Under the pieces are notes generated by a model that made no database searches, was not told the origin of the DNA, and saw nothing but the letters and a program-made list of their open reading frames with translations. Below, in pieces: positions 40,716-50,172 of a stretch of DNA of 64,000 bases (its first letter is position 1; each line of letters opens with the position of its first letter). Source of the stretch: Candidatus Cloacimonadota bacterium. Lineage in GTDB: Bacteria; Muiribacteriota; UBA6191. The position numbers were made by a program, and so were the translations under genes. Location of the stretch: NCBI GenBank assembly GCA_023954715.1, contig JAGSHD010000017.1, forward strand, positions 1 through 64,000, read 5' to 3'.

Positions 40716-42545
40716 TCCAAAACCTATAGCAGTATCACTTAAATCTAGCGGTGCTTGAGACTGTGTACTAACTAATGAAGAGTGATTAAACTTACCTCCA
40801 AAGTGAGCTAAACTCAGACTAAACTCAAGATCCCTTGAAATTCTATAACGTACTGCAGACGAAGCAAATACAAACAAGCCTTTGTCTTTAGAAGCAAATG
40901 AAAAACCAAAAGTATCAGAATAATGAAGCTCATTACTAGCTTGCATTAAACCAAGTTCCAACCTAAGCCCCATATTACGACCAAAAAGTTCGGTTGTAGA
41001 CATACTAAAACCTTGAAAGCTATATTTACTATCTAGAGTTGTTTTTATTTGATTATCTGTACTCTTAGATGTCCAACTACCAGTCAAAAACGATATCTCA
41101 CCACCTCGACCTAGAGGCTTAGAAGCCTTCAAAAGAGGCATAGAAGCGGAATTAATCTTACCAACCCCAAAATCACTCTGTTTAGGACTAATAGAATAAG
41201 TCTCAACCCCAATAGAGACAGTTCGTCGTATAGAGTCTGAATACAAATCCCTACGGTCCCAGTTTCCTGACGAACCCTGTAATCTACCTAAACTAGAAAA
41301 CAAACCTCTAACACCATGATGACGAGGTTTTCTTGGAGGAGATGAGACAACCTGAGACTTTTTATAAGACTCCTTAATGTTCGAAAACAGTTCGACACCG
41401 GCATTTTGTGCTGAAGACAGACCGAACAGATTCATCTCTCCTTCAACACTATCGGGTTGTTCTTTTCTATCTGTTCGCTGTGTCGAATAAGTCTTATAAT
41501 ACGGCTTTAAAATATTATTCTTGGTATTAAGCCTAGTTAAGACCTTTTGTTTTCGCCTTCGCGTTCTAGTGTTTGTTCTACCAAAAACAACCTTTTCTAC
41601 TCTATTCTTCCTTTTAGATGATCGAATTAGTTTCATAGATTTATCAACGAGGGCAGGATCTAAAATTATATTATTTTCTCCCTTGAATCTATTTTTTCTT
41701 CGCACCCTTCTCTTGATAATGGTCGGTTTATTAGAAACGGACTCATCAAGTTTATGAGGGATAAAGTCTACATGATCGGTTCGTCGATCTCTTTTAGCAT
41801 GAATGGGTTTAGCAATCTCTTTCATATAAGTAGACTCATAAGACTTAGATTTAGCAAAATCCAATGGACTGCCCGTAAGTTGCCTTGGCTTAGAGTCACT
41901 TAATTTAGGTACATATCTAAGCTCATCTAGTTCATAAACAAAAGGAGTTCTTACCAATCTAGAAGAATCCAGCTTACCTTCGCTTATAGCTTTTACTCCT
42001 CGTAATTCAAAACTAGGGTCGGGAGCAAGCTTCTTAGAATACCTCTCTTGATCAAATAGCTTAGACTTTGAATATTTCTTGTGAATTCGAGATTTAGGCT
42101 GTTTAGCCCTAGGTTTTTTAGTTTTAGCCTGAAAGAAGCTCTTACACAATGGGATTTTTAATTTTTGTCCAACTTCTAGCCCATAAGGTTTATTGACTCT
42201 ATTTAATGAAGCTAATCTCTTATATCTTGATGCTCCACAAAAGTACTCTTGAGATAACTTAGAAAGAGTGTCTCCTCTAGTAACGCTTAACAATACTTCA
42301 AATTTAGGAATTTTTAATCGTTGACCAACAAGAATCACATCAGAACGAAGTCCATTAATAGATTTTAAGCTAGATACTCTAGAAAAATCTCCAAAATACA
42401 ACTTGGAGATCAATGATAAACTTTGCCCACGTTGCACTTGATGAACAAAATATCCACTGTGCTTAACTGATAAAACATCAGCACAAGAAGATTCTTGAAC
42501 ACAAACAAAGAACAATGTCATCAAAATAAAAATAAAAGCGCGCAT
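40698..42545 (-). CDS. LysM protein with C-terminal outer-membrane beta-barrel-like region
   Basis: About 615 residues from the preferred start. A signal peptide (MRAFIFILMTLFFVCVQESS) is followed by two LysM domains (VQRGQSLSLISKLYFGDFSR and VTRGDTLSKLSQEYFCG) that bind peptidoglycan. A long basic, repeat-poor linker leads to a beta-rich C-terminal region (about 440-615) of alternating hydrophobic strands ending GLHYRF*; a terminal Phe is the Bam-complex signal of outer-membrane barrels. The protein would bridge peptidoglycan and outer membrane. The frame continues upstream to a GTG at 42596, but the signal peptide begins at ATG 42545, which lies 7 bp after TATAGT, so the mRNA may be leaderless. 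Confidence 0.75.
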   Translation of the reverse strand: MRAFIFILMTLFFVCVQESSCADVLSVKHSGYFVHQVQRGQSLSLISKLYFGDFSRVSSLKSINGLRSDVILVGQRLKIPKFEVLLSVTRGDTLSKLSQEYFCGASRYKRLASLNRVNKPYGLEVGQKLKIPLCKSFFQAKTKKPRAKQPKSRIHKKYSKSKLFDQERYSKKLAPDPSFELRGVKAISEGKLDSSRLVRTPFVYELDELRYVPKLSDSKPRQLTGSPLDFAKSKSYESTYMKEIAKPIHAKRDRRTDHVDFIPHKLDESVSNKPTIIKRRVRRKNRFKGENNIILDPALVDKSMKLIRSSKRKNRVEKVVFGRTNTRTRRRKQKVLTRLNTKNNILKPYYKTYSTQRTDRKEQPDSVEGEMNLFGLSSAQNAGVELFSNIKESYKKSQVVSSPPRKPRHHGVRGLFSSLGRLQGSSGNWDRRDLYSDSIRRTVSIGVETYSISPKQSDFGVGKINSASMPLLKASKPLGRGGEISFLTGSWTSKSTDNQIKTTLDSKYSFQGFSMSTTELFGRNMGLRLELGLMQASNELHYSDTFGFSFASKDKGLFVFASSAVRYRISRDLEFSLSLAHFGGKFNHSSLVSTQSQAPLDLSDTAIGFGLHYRF

Positions 42546-42552
42546 ACGTGTA

Positions 42553-42580
42553 ACTATATCGGAAAACACCCTTGAACAAT
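42553..42580 (-). promoter_or_regulatory. Promoter of the LysM gene with an internal repeated site
   Basis: On the minus strand ATTGTT (42575-42580) is followed after 16 bases by TATAGT (42553-42558); the ATG begins 7 bases later. The 12-bp motif ACACCCTTGAAC (plus strand, 42566-42577) lies in the spacer and recurs at 42636-42647. Confidence 0.5.
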
Positions 42581-42697
42581 TAAGAGAACACTCCACTAAA
42601 AATGAAATTCAATATATAAAGTTAATGCTGTCCGAACACCCTTGAACTTGAGATGTTTGCCAACGATTTGACGTAAAAACCCTTGATTAATACAAGG
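42566..42697. repeat. Repeated 12-bp operator-like motif and dyad between divergent genes
   Basis: ACACCCTTGAAC occurs at 42566-42577 and 42636-42647, exactly 70 bp apart. A third, partial copy (AACCCTTGAT) begins near 42678 and lies inside the dyad CCTTG-ATTAATA-CAAGG (42681-42697). This layout is what one expects for a transcription factor controlling the divergent LysM gene and the MerR-like regulator. Confidence 0.5.
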
Positions 42698-42722
42698 ATA
42701 TAGGCAGTATTAACAAAAAACG

Positions 42723-42751
42723 TTGATAACGATTCAAACAAATATTATCAT
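42723..42751 (+). promoter_or_regulatory. Promoter of the MerR-like regulator / giant lipoprotein operon
   Basis: TTGATA (42723-42728), 17 bases, TATCAT (42746-42751). Predicted start near 42758; this supports the coding start at 42843 and not an earlier one. Confidence 0.55.
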
Positions 42752-42842
42752 CTATACACACATTTTGTATAAAACCAAATCTAACGAACTGATAAAACAT
42801 CTATTAAAGAGTAGAGAATTTTGTTCGTCAGGAGCGAAAAGC

Positions 42843-43388
42843 ATGAAGTACTATACTCTTGGAGAAGTTTCAAAGTTAAGTAACATTAGTGTCAACTCAT
42901 TACGCTATCATTTAAAGAAAGCCCCCAACCTGTTTAAAAACATCAAACGCGACCGTTACAATCGTTTTCTATTCGTTGAATCCGATGTTAGAACGTTCCA
43001 ATCTGTTCACGAACTCAAAAGTAGTGGAATCTCATATAGAGAAATTATTCGTAAGTATATTGAAACAGAGTTCTTAGAACACTCTCCAAAAACATCACAC
43101 TCTGTTCTCCCTTTATCAGATAATCAAGAAATCATCCTAGATAGTATCGACGGAATTCGAACAAAGATTCAAGAACAAACAAACTATATTAAATCACTAG
43201 AAGACAAATTATTAGAAGAAAGCAAAAAAATTGGTTACCTTCAAAAAATAAATAAGATATTATATGAAAAAAATCAAAACTTCGAAAAGAGCCTAAACAA
43301 CCATCAAGAGTGCATCAACTCATTAGAAGAAAGAGTTAGCATTCTTGTTGATCTACAAACTAAGTCTATTTTAGGCGAGCCAAAATAA
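42843..43388 (+). CDS. MerR-like HTH regulator with C-terminal coiled coil
   Basis: 181 residues. MKYYTLGEVSKLSNISVNSL then RYHLKK is the winged-helix N-terminus of MerR-type regulators, with the wing in RDRYNRFLFVESDVR. The C-terminal half is a Glu/Lys/Asn-rich coiled coil (heptads from about residue 98 to 172) and would dimerise the protein; there is no metal or drug binding domain. The start ATG has AGGAG eight bases upstream; the frame is open earlier but crosses the predicted promoter. The stop overlaps the giant lipoprotein start by one base (TAATG), so regulator and lipoprotein are co-translated. Probable binding sites lie at 42566-42697. Confidence 0.8.
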   Translation: MKYYTLGEVSKLSNISVNSLRYHLKKAPNLFKNIKRDRYNRFLFVESDVRTFQSVHELKSSGISYREIIRKYIETEFLEHSPKTSHSVLPLSDNQEIILDSIDGIRTKIQEQTNYIKSLEDKLLEESKKIGYLQKINKILYEKNQNFEKSLNNHQECINSLEERVSILVDLQTKSILGEPK

Positions 43389-46300
43389 TGAACAATTCAA
43401 AAAAACTTACATACTTCAGTAAACTATTAGTACTACTTACCCTATTTTTAAATGGATGTGGAGGAGGTGGTTCTGGTGGTAGTGCATCAACTAATTCATC
43501 TACTACACCATCTGTTAACTCTACTTTTATATCCGGAACTTACAACTTTCAAAGTACTTCAAATTCTAAAAGTAAAACTACAATTCAAAAAGCATCCTCT
43601 GTATTGAGTAATGATTACGACTTATTTCTATTTGATGTTAACGGCAATAGTGTTATTGCTGATACTCAAGTATTCACAAACGGTGATTTTCTAATTAAAA
43701 TAGATAATAGTAACTTAAATTTTGACTCCAGTAAGTATTACATCATTAAATTGGTAAATAAAACCAACTCAATCTCTCTTAGTGAAATCTTTCAAGGTGT
43801 AACCAAAGACAGAGATTCAAATCATACACTCAATTTGGACAGCCTTATTCAAGTTAAAGCAATCGAAAGAGAGCTAGTAAATCAATTCTTAGAACAAGAC
43901 CCTAATTTTAAACCTCATCTATTTGCACTAGGAGAAGTATCTAATAGTCTAGATTCTAATAACCCACAAATTTTAGGTAAACAAGTTAGCTCTATGGTAA
44001 ATGGAACTCAAATAAAAGTTAACATAAGTGATATCAAAAGCTTGTCTAACAAAACAAACAGTCCTTTAAAAATATATAAAGACATTAGCCAGAACCTAAT
44101 ACAATTTAGTAGTGACTTACCTGCTAATAGGGGATTTGACTTAGTTTTCAACGATCTTCTAGAGTGTGTTAATATCAATATTAGCTGTAAATATCCTGTT
44201 GTTTCTACCAAGGTAAAAAACAAAATTGGAGGCGAACAAGCTATTAGAGAAGGACTGGAGTCTGTTTTTCTAACAAATCAAAACTCTATTATAAACAAAC
44301 AAATAGAACAGTATGTAAATTTAGATAGTGATACTAAACTACAATATTTAAACTCACAAACTAAACTTAGCTCATTATTAAATACCGTCAACCTTAATCC
44401 AGAGTCTTCTTTTCGCTTATCTCTCATCAATGAGTCCTTAAACCATGTGATGAAGTCCTATTTAGAGATTCCTACAAATTTGGACCTTAATGCCTATAAG
44501 CGACATCGTGATTATATTAAAACTCTTTCTGACGCTATCATACCTGTTTCTAGTCTGCCATTACCCAATGATCTTGACGATCTCTTGTTAACAGTAAGAC
44601 AAGCAACTTTTGAAAATGGATACGCACTCTCTGAATTAACGCAAATGACTAAAGATGGTCTTTTAGCTGAACGTGAAATCGGTGAAAATCTAGCAATCTC
44701 TTTTACATCACTCGCTTTATTATCTGAATTTGTTAACTCTTCTAAAAAAACAGACCTTGAAACCTATGCCTTGAGTAGCATTGATGCGATCATGAAAGGA
44801 ATCGAACAGTCTGCTAGCAACCCCGAACAAACAAAGTCTGCCTTGATTCAAAAGATTAGTCGCCTAGTTGGACGAGACTATTCAAACTCTACTGTAAAGC
44901 AGGGGATATTTACCCCCCCAACATTGAGTCTAACACCAGGATTTCTAAGTAAGATCGCTACATCTGCTATCTTCAAGGAGTCTATCCCCATCAGCTTTTT
45001 CTTAACAAAAGCTATTACCAATGTTACTACAAACTTGAAGGCTAGTTTCTCAATTGACAATGGAGTTAATTTTAGCCCGTTAAGCGCTTCAAATATCAAG
45101 GGGGAAAGCTATAAGGGTGACATCTTTGGCTTAACAGCTGGACCTATCCCAATAGTTAACATAATAACTTGGAATTCTGTTAAAGATATTCAAAAGACCT
45201 CTGTATCCAATCTTATCATTGATTTACAAGTCTATGATCACTTTAGTATTGGAGAAGTAGTTCGCTTTACTTTTCAACAGATTTCTAATAACAATGCACC
45301 TGATCTTTCTGATTTAGCCATTATAAGCTCATATAATGATGGTAGTAGTAATATCTTATCAAATAATATTCCTGAAACTTTTGGTCCCAATCAAACCGCT
45401 ACTACGGTTATTTTGGATGCCTCCCTTGCCACAGAAATAGATGAATCTGATGTTGGAGGGCTTTCTTATCGTTGGACTCAGGTTTCTGGTCCAAATATAT
45501 CTATACATAATTCAGAAACCAAAATCGCCAATTTTTTGGCTCCTAATGTTTTGAGTAATAGTGTTGTGGGCATACAACTAGAAGTAATCGACCCTAAAGG
45601 AGCAAAGTCTTCACGAGTTTTTCCTTTGAATATTCTTTTTAAAAACAACCCACCTAATATTGTTATAAAGGTAACTAGTCCAAATATCCCAACTATTACT
45701 ATTCCAGAAAATATAGCAGCAGGAGATATAGTCATTGGCAATACGATCACCTTAAACTTAGGCGATAGTACGGATATAGATAACAATCCCATCACTTACC
45801 AGTGGTTTTCAGAGGATCCTACCAACTTTTTAACGGCTTCTATTCGTAGTTTTGCTCCTTTTACAACGGCTAGCTTTGTAGTCCCATCTAACCCATACTA
45901 TAGAAGCGGAGGTAAAACAATACCGATTCGAGTAGACGCAACTGATTTACCTCCTTCTGACCAAAGCCTAAAAGTATCAAGACATCTCACATTTTCTGTC
46001 ATTTTTGATGATCGACTTCCAAGTCCAGTGGCTAGTCCAAAAAATTTACAATGGCTTGAAACAGCTGGTGCCTTTGAACTCGAAGCATTACAGTCTAGTG
46101 ACCCAGATGGAGAGCCAGTAACCCATGTGTGGGAATACTACCCAAACGAGTCCACTCCAGGTATTAGTGCTCGATACTTTGCAGCAAACCCATCACCAAG
46201 TTCAACCAATCCAAATCTCATCAATCAGATAAAAACCGGAATCATTCGAGTAAATCCTTTTAATGTTAAACCCGATGAATCAACATTAACATTAGCTTTT

Positions 46301-49300
46301 AAACTAAGTGTTCAGTCACTCGAACAGTTGGCCGATGGTACAATAACGAACAACACCACAGGGCAGGCTGTAAGTACCATCGTTAAAGTAACCGTCATTG
46401 CTGTGGACGAACAGTCTCCAAAAATCGTATCTATAACTCCAACTGTATTTACTACACCTGAGTCATTAGATGGAATTCATTATCAACAAGTCTTTCTAAA
46501 TGCATCAGCCTGCTTAAGTGATAATGCCTTATGTGATGTAAATAGTAATGGTTCTTTAGCACTCACATACTTATGGGAGCAAGTACAAGGTAATCACAAT
46601 TTAACCTTTACTAATCCAAATAGTCCTCAAAGCAGTTTTTTAGCACCAAATGTAGAGCCAAAAGTTATTGACGATCTTTATAAAGTGAAACTCACGGTAA
46701 ACAATCCCAATGCGAACAATAATTCAAGTCTACCAAGCTCTATTACAAGCATTCTGAATATATCCATATCTTATGTTAACTTTAAGCCGAGTAATTTAAG
46801 TATTGGAGCTTCTACAACTTTAACCAATGAATTGATTGAAAGTAGTAGTGTTGCACCAATCGTTTATTTAACTGCAAATGCAATTGACTCTGATCAATTA
46901 AGTGCCATACCTCAAACTTTACGATATAACTGGAGTCAAACCTCTGGAACACCATTAGTTTCTTTACAAAAAATCAACTCATCTGACGTGTCTTTTGCGC
47001 CACCCAATATAACCAAAGACACTAACTTTACTTTTCAGGTTCAAGTTTTAGATGGAATAGCTCCCGTAGACCCTCAACCTCGAAAAGCTAGTGACGCTCT
47101 CACAAAAGAAATCTCTGTATTTGTACGTTACGTAAATACACCTCCCACACTCATAACAAGCTCTGAAGTTATTGTTAATGAAGGGGAGCCATTTACTATA
47201 TCTTCTACAGGATTTGATAGTGAAACTCCATTCAATTCTTTGATCTTCAAATGGAAAAACAGTGTTGGGGAAATCGTATCAAATACTAAGATTTATACAT
47301 CTTCTTCTGCTGCAGATGTGACTAGAGCCCAAGGCTCAAAATCAACTCTTTTTACAGCAGAGGTCTGTGACCTAGGGAACTCTAGCCTAACAGATGTAAT
47401 GTGTAAACAACAAACAGTTATTGTTCGCAGGGTCTTTAAGAACAATCCTCCTGTTGCAAACTTCACTCTACAACCCAATATTATAAGCGAAAACAACTCT
47501 AGTCACTCCAATGACTTTTTGGAGAGATCTAATCTAGATGGTAGTTTTTCTTATGACTCTGATTTTGACTCCCTTAGATATCTTTGGAGCGCACAGGCCG
47601 AAAGTACTAATAAGCATTTTCCGGCAGTTCATGGTTTCATACAATCACTTTCTGATAGTCAACCTAGTGCACAATTTATCCCTACTGATGTGTGCCACGA
47701 TGAAAGGTATCAATTGAGTTTGGTAGTACGAGATGATTTATCGAATACTCCATCTCAACCTGATGTTCAACGAATTACAGTAAAAGCAGTAAATAGACCT
47801 CCCGTAATACAAAATATCAGCTTTCAAAATATCGGAACCAGAATAATACGAATGACAGCCCAAGTAACAGATCCGGATAACAATAGTGTTAGTCTGCCTT
47901 GTGCTCAACCTTTTCGATATACATGGACAATTTTAACCCCTGCCAAAATACCTGCCACCCTCAATCAATCTACTCATGGATGTCTAGAAAAGGTTGGTTT
48001 GATCTGCTTAAATGGGAATGTTCAACATGTCTACAATCCGTTGCTTCCCACAACAGAAAGTGTAGCCAATTTTCATTTAACTGGTCTATCTACTAATGGA
48101 GCATTCACTGATACTCTACATTTTAGGCTTCAAGTAAATGACGCCTCAGGTTCAATAAGTCCTGGAACTACAAGTTTAAACTTTGAAGTGAAAGGTGGCA
48201 CATTTAATTCAATTAGTAAAATATCCAAAAGTAGCTTACAAAAAACAAACAAACAGTTTGGGGGCGTACTAAATATCAAAGGTTTAGCTAGTAAATTCGT
48301 TAAAACAAACAGTCCGGTTCATATAAATGCATCATTGCTTAATCCTGATTTAAGTACCAAACAATATCACTGGAGGTTTTTAAAAGCCCCCCTGAGTGAT
48401 TATCTTAACTTAAATCTCTCTAGCACTAGTTTTTATAAATTTTCACCAAGCATAGCAGGTGACTATGAACTAAGTTGTGAAGTCACTTCAAGTGAGGGCT
48501 TACATGCTACGAGCACAATAAATTTTACAGTGATTGATATGCCAAAAGGTGATATACAAATAACTCCGAATTTAGGAGATTTTACAAGTAACTATCAACT
48601 TGTAAATGTAGATTATAACCTATGGGACATATCTGATTACTCCTTTAGTAACCATGACTCACTTACAATTGACTTTGTTAAAGATCCTAACAACTATATA
48701 CTTATTGATGCTCCACTTTATGAAAGCTTCTATAGTAAAAACAAAAGCCTAATGGCGACTACTATTGAGTTTTATCAAAATACTAACCATACTCATAACT
48801 CTTGGTTTCATCAAAATCAGTATTTTGAAAAATATGCTAGTTCAGTAATACGGGTAAGTGGATTGAGCGAAAATTTAATCCAGCACCTTCCTTTAAAATA
48901 TTCTCATGCCTCTAAAGTTATCTCAATCTCACCTAGCTCTTTTGTAATTTTAGTTGATGGAGAGCTAACTTATCTTAATCATCATGCTTCGCATAGTATT
49001 TTAGATTCAGTGGATGACTTTTTTGTATTTGAAAATACCGTTTTTGCTACTAAACAGGGTGACTTACTTATGTTAACTTTTGACAATCCTACTCCTGTAC
49101 TTATTTTTAAGGAAGCCTCAGAAATTCAAAATTCAAATAAATTCTTAGTATTTAGAAACCACGACAAATTATATTCTTTGCAGTTATCTGATCTAGCAAT
49201 TCGCCAAATTAGCTCGAATGTAGATTATTTTAACATCAACTATTCTGAGGATTTGATAACCATCTTGCAAGATAAGCAGCTCATTACCTTGCAACTCTTT

Positions 49301-49978
49301 GATCAAAAAATCCTTAGCTCCATTAACTTATCCTCACTCGACTTTGTTGATGTTATTTCTTTTAATGATAAAACACTCTTAATAAAGGACAATCTACTTA
49401 TAAATGCAAGTAATGGCTCTACGCTCTACCAGCATAGTCAATCTATCAACGATATATTTGTAACAAATAATCAACTATTTATTAAAGATGACACTTCAAT
49501 ATATATGGCAAACTCAAAGTCCCCATTGGACTCATTTCAAAAAGTTGCTATCGTGCCATTCAACATTAAGTTAATTCAAGATAGTGTTTTGATTTCTAAC
49601 AAACTATATTTTTTGGTTGATCAGTCTTTATACGCCTTTTATGATAATCAATTTCATATTATTCATGACCAAAAAAGTATACAAGATATATATATATCCA
49701 AACAAAAACTCCATATTGTTTCAAATCAAAAACACTATATGTTTAGTGATAGCAATGATTGGAGTTATGTTAACTTAAGTACACCGGATTCTGTGAATAT
49801 AGCTGCAATAATAAATGAGGAAATCATCATTGAAAAAGGGGATTTTGACTTTTTTTCATTGCAACAATTATATCCAAACTTATCCTTTACTTTACAAGAT
49901 CAAACAGACCTCTACTTCAATAAAACAAGGATAGATGTTTCAGAAGATTCCAAATCATTTAAGGTATTATTAAAATAA
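43388..49978 (+). CDS. Giant surface lipoprotein with tandem PKD/Ig-like repeats
   Basis: 2196 residues. LTLFLNGCGGGGSGG is a lipobox followed by a Gly/Ser/Thr linker. Residues about 60-600 are a mixed helical region. Nine PKD/REJ-like beta-sandwich repeats follow, each marked by a Trp strand (YRWTQVSG, YQWFSED, HVWEYYP, YLWEQVQG, YNWSQTSG, FKWKNS, YLWSAQ, YTWTIL, YHWRF) near residues 694, 804, 911, 1061, 1179, 1287, 1398, 1509 and 1659. The last 450 residues are beta-rich with repeating strand patterns like a beta-propeller. Such architecture suits an adhesin on the outer membrane. The start overlaps the MerR-like gene by one base. Repeat type is inferred from pattern. Confidence 0.88.
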   Translation: MNNSKKLTYFSKLLVLLTLFLNGCGGGGSGGSASTNSSTTPSVNSTFISGTYNFQSTSNSKSKTTIQKASSVLSNDYDLFLFDVNGNSVIADTQVFTNGDFLIKIDNSNLNFDSSKYYIIKLVNKTNSISLSEIFQGVTKDRDSNHTLNLDSLIQVKAIERELVNQFLEQDPNFKPHLFALGEVSNSLDSNNPQILGKQVSSMVNGTQIKVNISDIKSLSNKTNSPLKIYKDISQNLIQFSSDLPANRGFDLVFNDLLECVNINISCKYPVVSTKVKNKIGGEQAIREGLESVFLTNQNSIINKQIEQYVNLDSDTKLQYLNSQTKLSSLLNTVNLNPESSFRLSLINESLNHVMKSYLEIPTNLDLNAYKRHRDYIKTLSDAIIPVSSLPLPNDLDDLLLTVRQATFENGYALSELTQMTKDGLLAEREIGENLAISFTSLALLSEFVNSSKKTDLETYALSSIDAIMKGIEQSASNPEQTKSALIQKISRLVGRDYSNSTVKQGIFTPPTLSLTPGFLSKIATSAIFKESIPISFFLTKAITNVTTNLKASFSIDNGVNFSPLSASNIKGESYKGDIFGLTAGPIPIVNIITWNSVKDIQKTSVSNLIIDLQVYDHFSIGEVVRFTFQQISNNNAPDLSDLAIISSYNDGSSNILSNNIPETFGPNQTATTVILDASLATEIDESDVGGLSYRWTQVSGPNISIHNSETKIANFLAPNVLSNSVVGIQLEVIDPKGAKSSRVFPLNILFKNNPPNIVIKVTSPNIPTITIPENIAAGDIVIGNTITLNLGDSTDIDNNPITYQWFSEDPTNFLTASIRSFAPFTTASFVVPSNPYYRSGGKTIPIRVDATDLPPSDQSLKVSRHLTFSVIFDDRLPSPVASPKNLQWLETAGAFELEALQSSDPDGEPVTHVWEYYPNESTPGISARYFAANPSPSSTNPNLINQIKTGIIRVNPFNVKPDESTLTLAFKLSVQSLEQLADGTITNNTTGQAVSTIVKVTVIAVDEQSPKIVSITPTVFTTPESLDGIHYQQVFLNASACLSDNALCDVNSNGSLALTYLWEQVQGNHNLTFTNPNSPQSSFLAPNVEPKVIDDLYKVKLTVNNPNANNNSSLPSSITSILNISISYVNFKPSNLSIGASTTLTNELIESSSVAPIVYLTANAIDSDQLSAIPQTLRYNWSQTSGTPLVSLQKINSSDVSFAPPNITKDTNFTFQVQVLDGIAPVDPQPRKASDALTKEISVFVRYVNTPPTLITSSEVIVNEGEPFTISSTGFDSETPFNSLIFKWKNSVGEIVSNTKIYTSSSAADVTRAQGSKSTLFTAEVCDLGNSSLTDVMCKQQTVIVRRVFKNNPPVANFTLQPNIISENNSSHSNDFLERSNLDGSFSYDSDFDSLRYLWSAQAESTNKHFPAVHGFIQSLSDSQPSAQFIPTDVCHDERYQLSLVVRDDLSNTPSQPDVQRITVKAVNRPPVIQNISFQNIGTRIIRMTAQVTDPDNNSVSLPCAQPFRYTWTILTPAKIPATLNQSTHGCLEKVGLICLNGNVQHVYNPLLPTTESVANFHLTGLSTNGAFTDTLHFRLQVNDASGSISPGTTSLNFEVKGGTFNSISKISKSSLQKTNKQFGGVLNIKGLASKFVKTNSPVHINASLLNPDLSTKQYHWRFLKAPLSDYLNLNLSSTSFYKFSPSIAGDYELSCEVTSSEGLHATSTINFTVIDMPKGDIQITPNLGDFTSNYQLVNVDYNLWDISDYSFSNHDSLTIDFVKDPNNYILIDAPLYESFYSKNKSLMATTIEFYQNTNHTHNSWFHQNQYFEKYASSVIRVSGLSENLIQHLPLKYSHASKVISISPSSFVILVDGELTYLNHHASHSILDSVDDFFVFENTVFATKQGDLLMLTFDNPTPVLIFKEASEIQNSNKFLVFRNHDKLYSLQLSDLAIRQISSNVDYFNINYSEDLITILQDKQLITLQLFDQKILSSINLSSLDFVDVISFNDKTLLIKDNLLINASNGSTLYQHSQSINDIFVTNNQLFIKDDTSIYMANSKSPLDSFQKVAIVPFNIKLIQDSVLISNKLYFLVDQSLYAFYDNQFHIIHDQKSIQDIYISKQKLHIVSNQKHYMFSDSNDWSYVNLSTPDSVNIAAIINEEIIIEKGDFDFFSLQQLYPNLSFTLQDQTDLYFNKTRIDVSEDSKSFKVLLK

Positions 49979-50094
49979 TATCAATATTAAGTGTTTTCAA
50001 GTTGAGCATACATATTTTTACTTTAACAAACACTTTTAAACACCTATTTCTAAATATGTTTTTTCTTTAACCGATATTATGTTTAAATGTATCT

Positions 50095-50136
50095 TCTATT
50101 GTTAAAGATTGTTTTCAGAACTCTAAAAACAATAGA
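50095..50136 (+). promoter_or_regulatory. Two mutually exclusive hairpins before the 50173 gene
   Basis: TCTATTGTT (50095-50103) can pair with AACAATAGA (50128-50136). ATTGTTTT (50108-50115) can pair instead with AAAACAAT (50126-50133). The two stems share the right arm, so only one forms at a time. They end 36 bases before the ATG; an AGGGG ribosome-binding site lies between. Confidence 0.4.
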
Positions 50137-50172
50137 TGAACTCGAAACTGTTTATAGGGGCTACTATCTATC

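Noticed and set aside
42723-42842. Upstream in-frame extension of the MerR-like gene
   Set aside because: It overlaps a good promoter and ATG 42843 has AGGAG; the HTH starts there.
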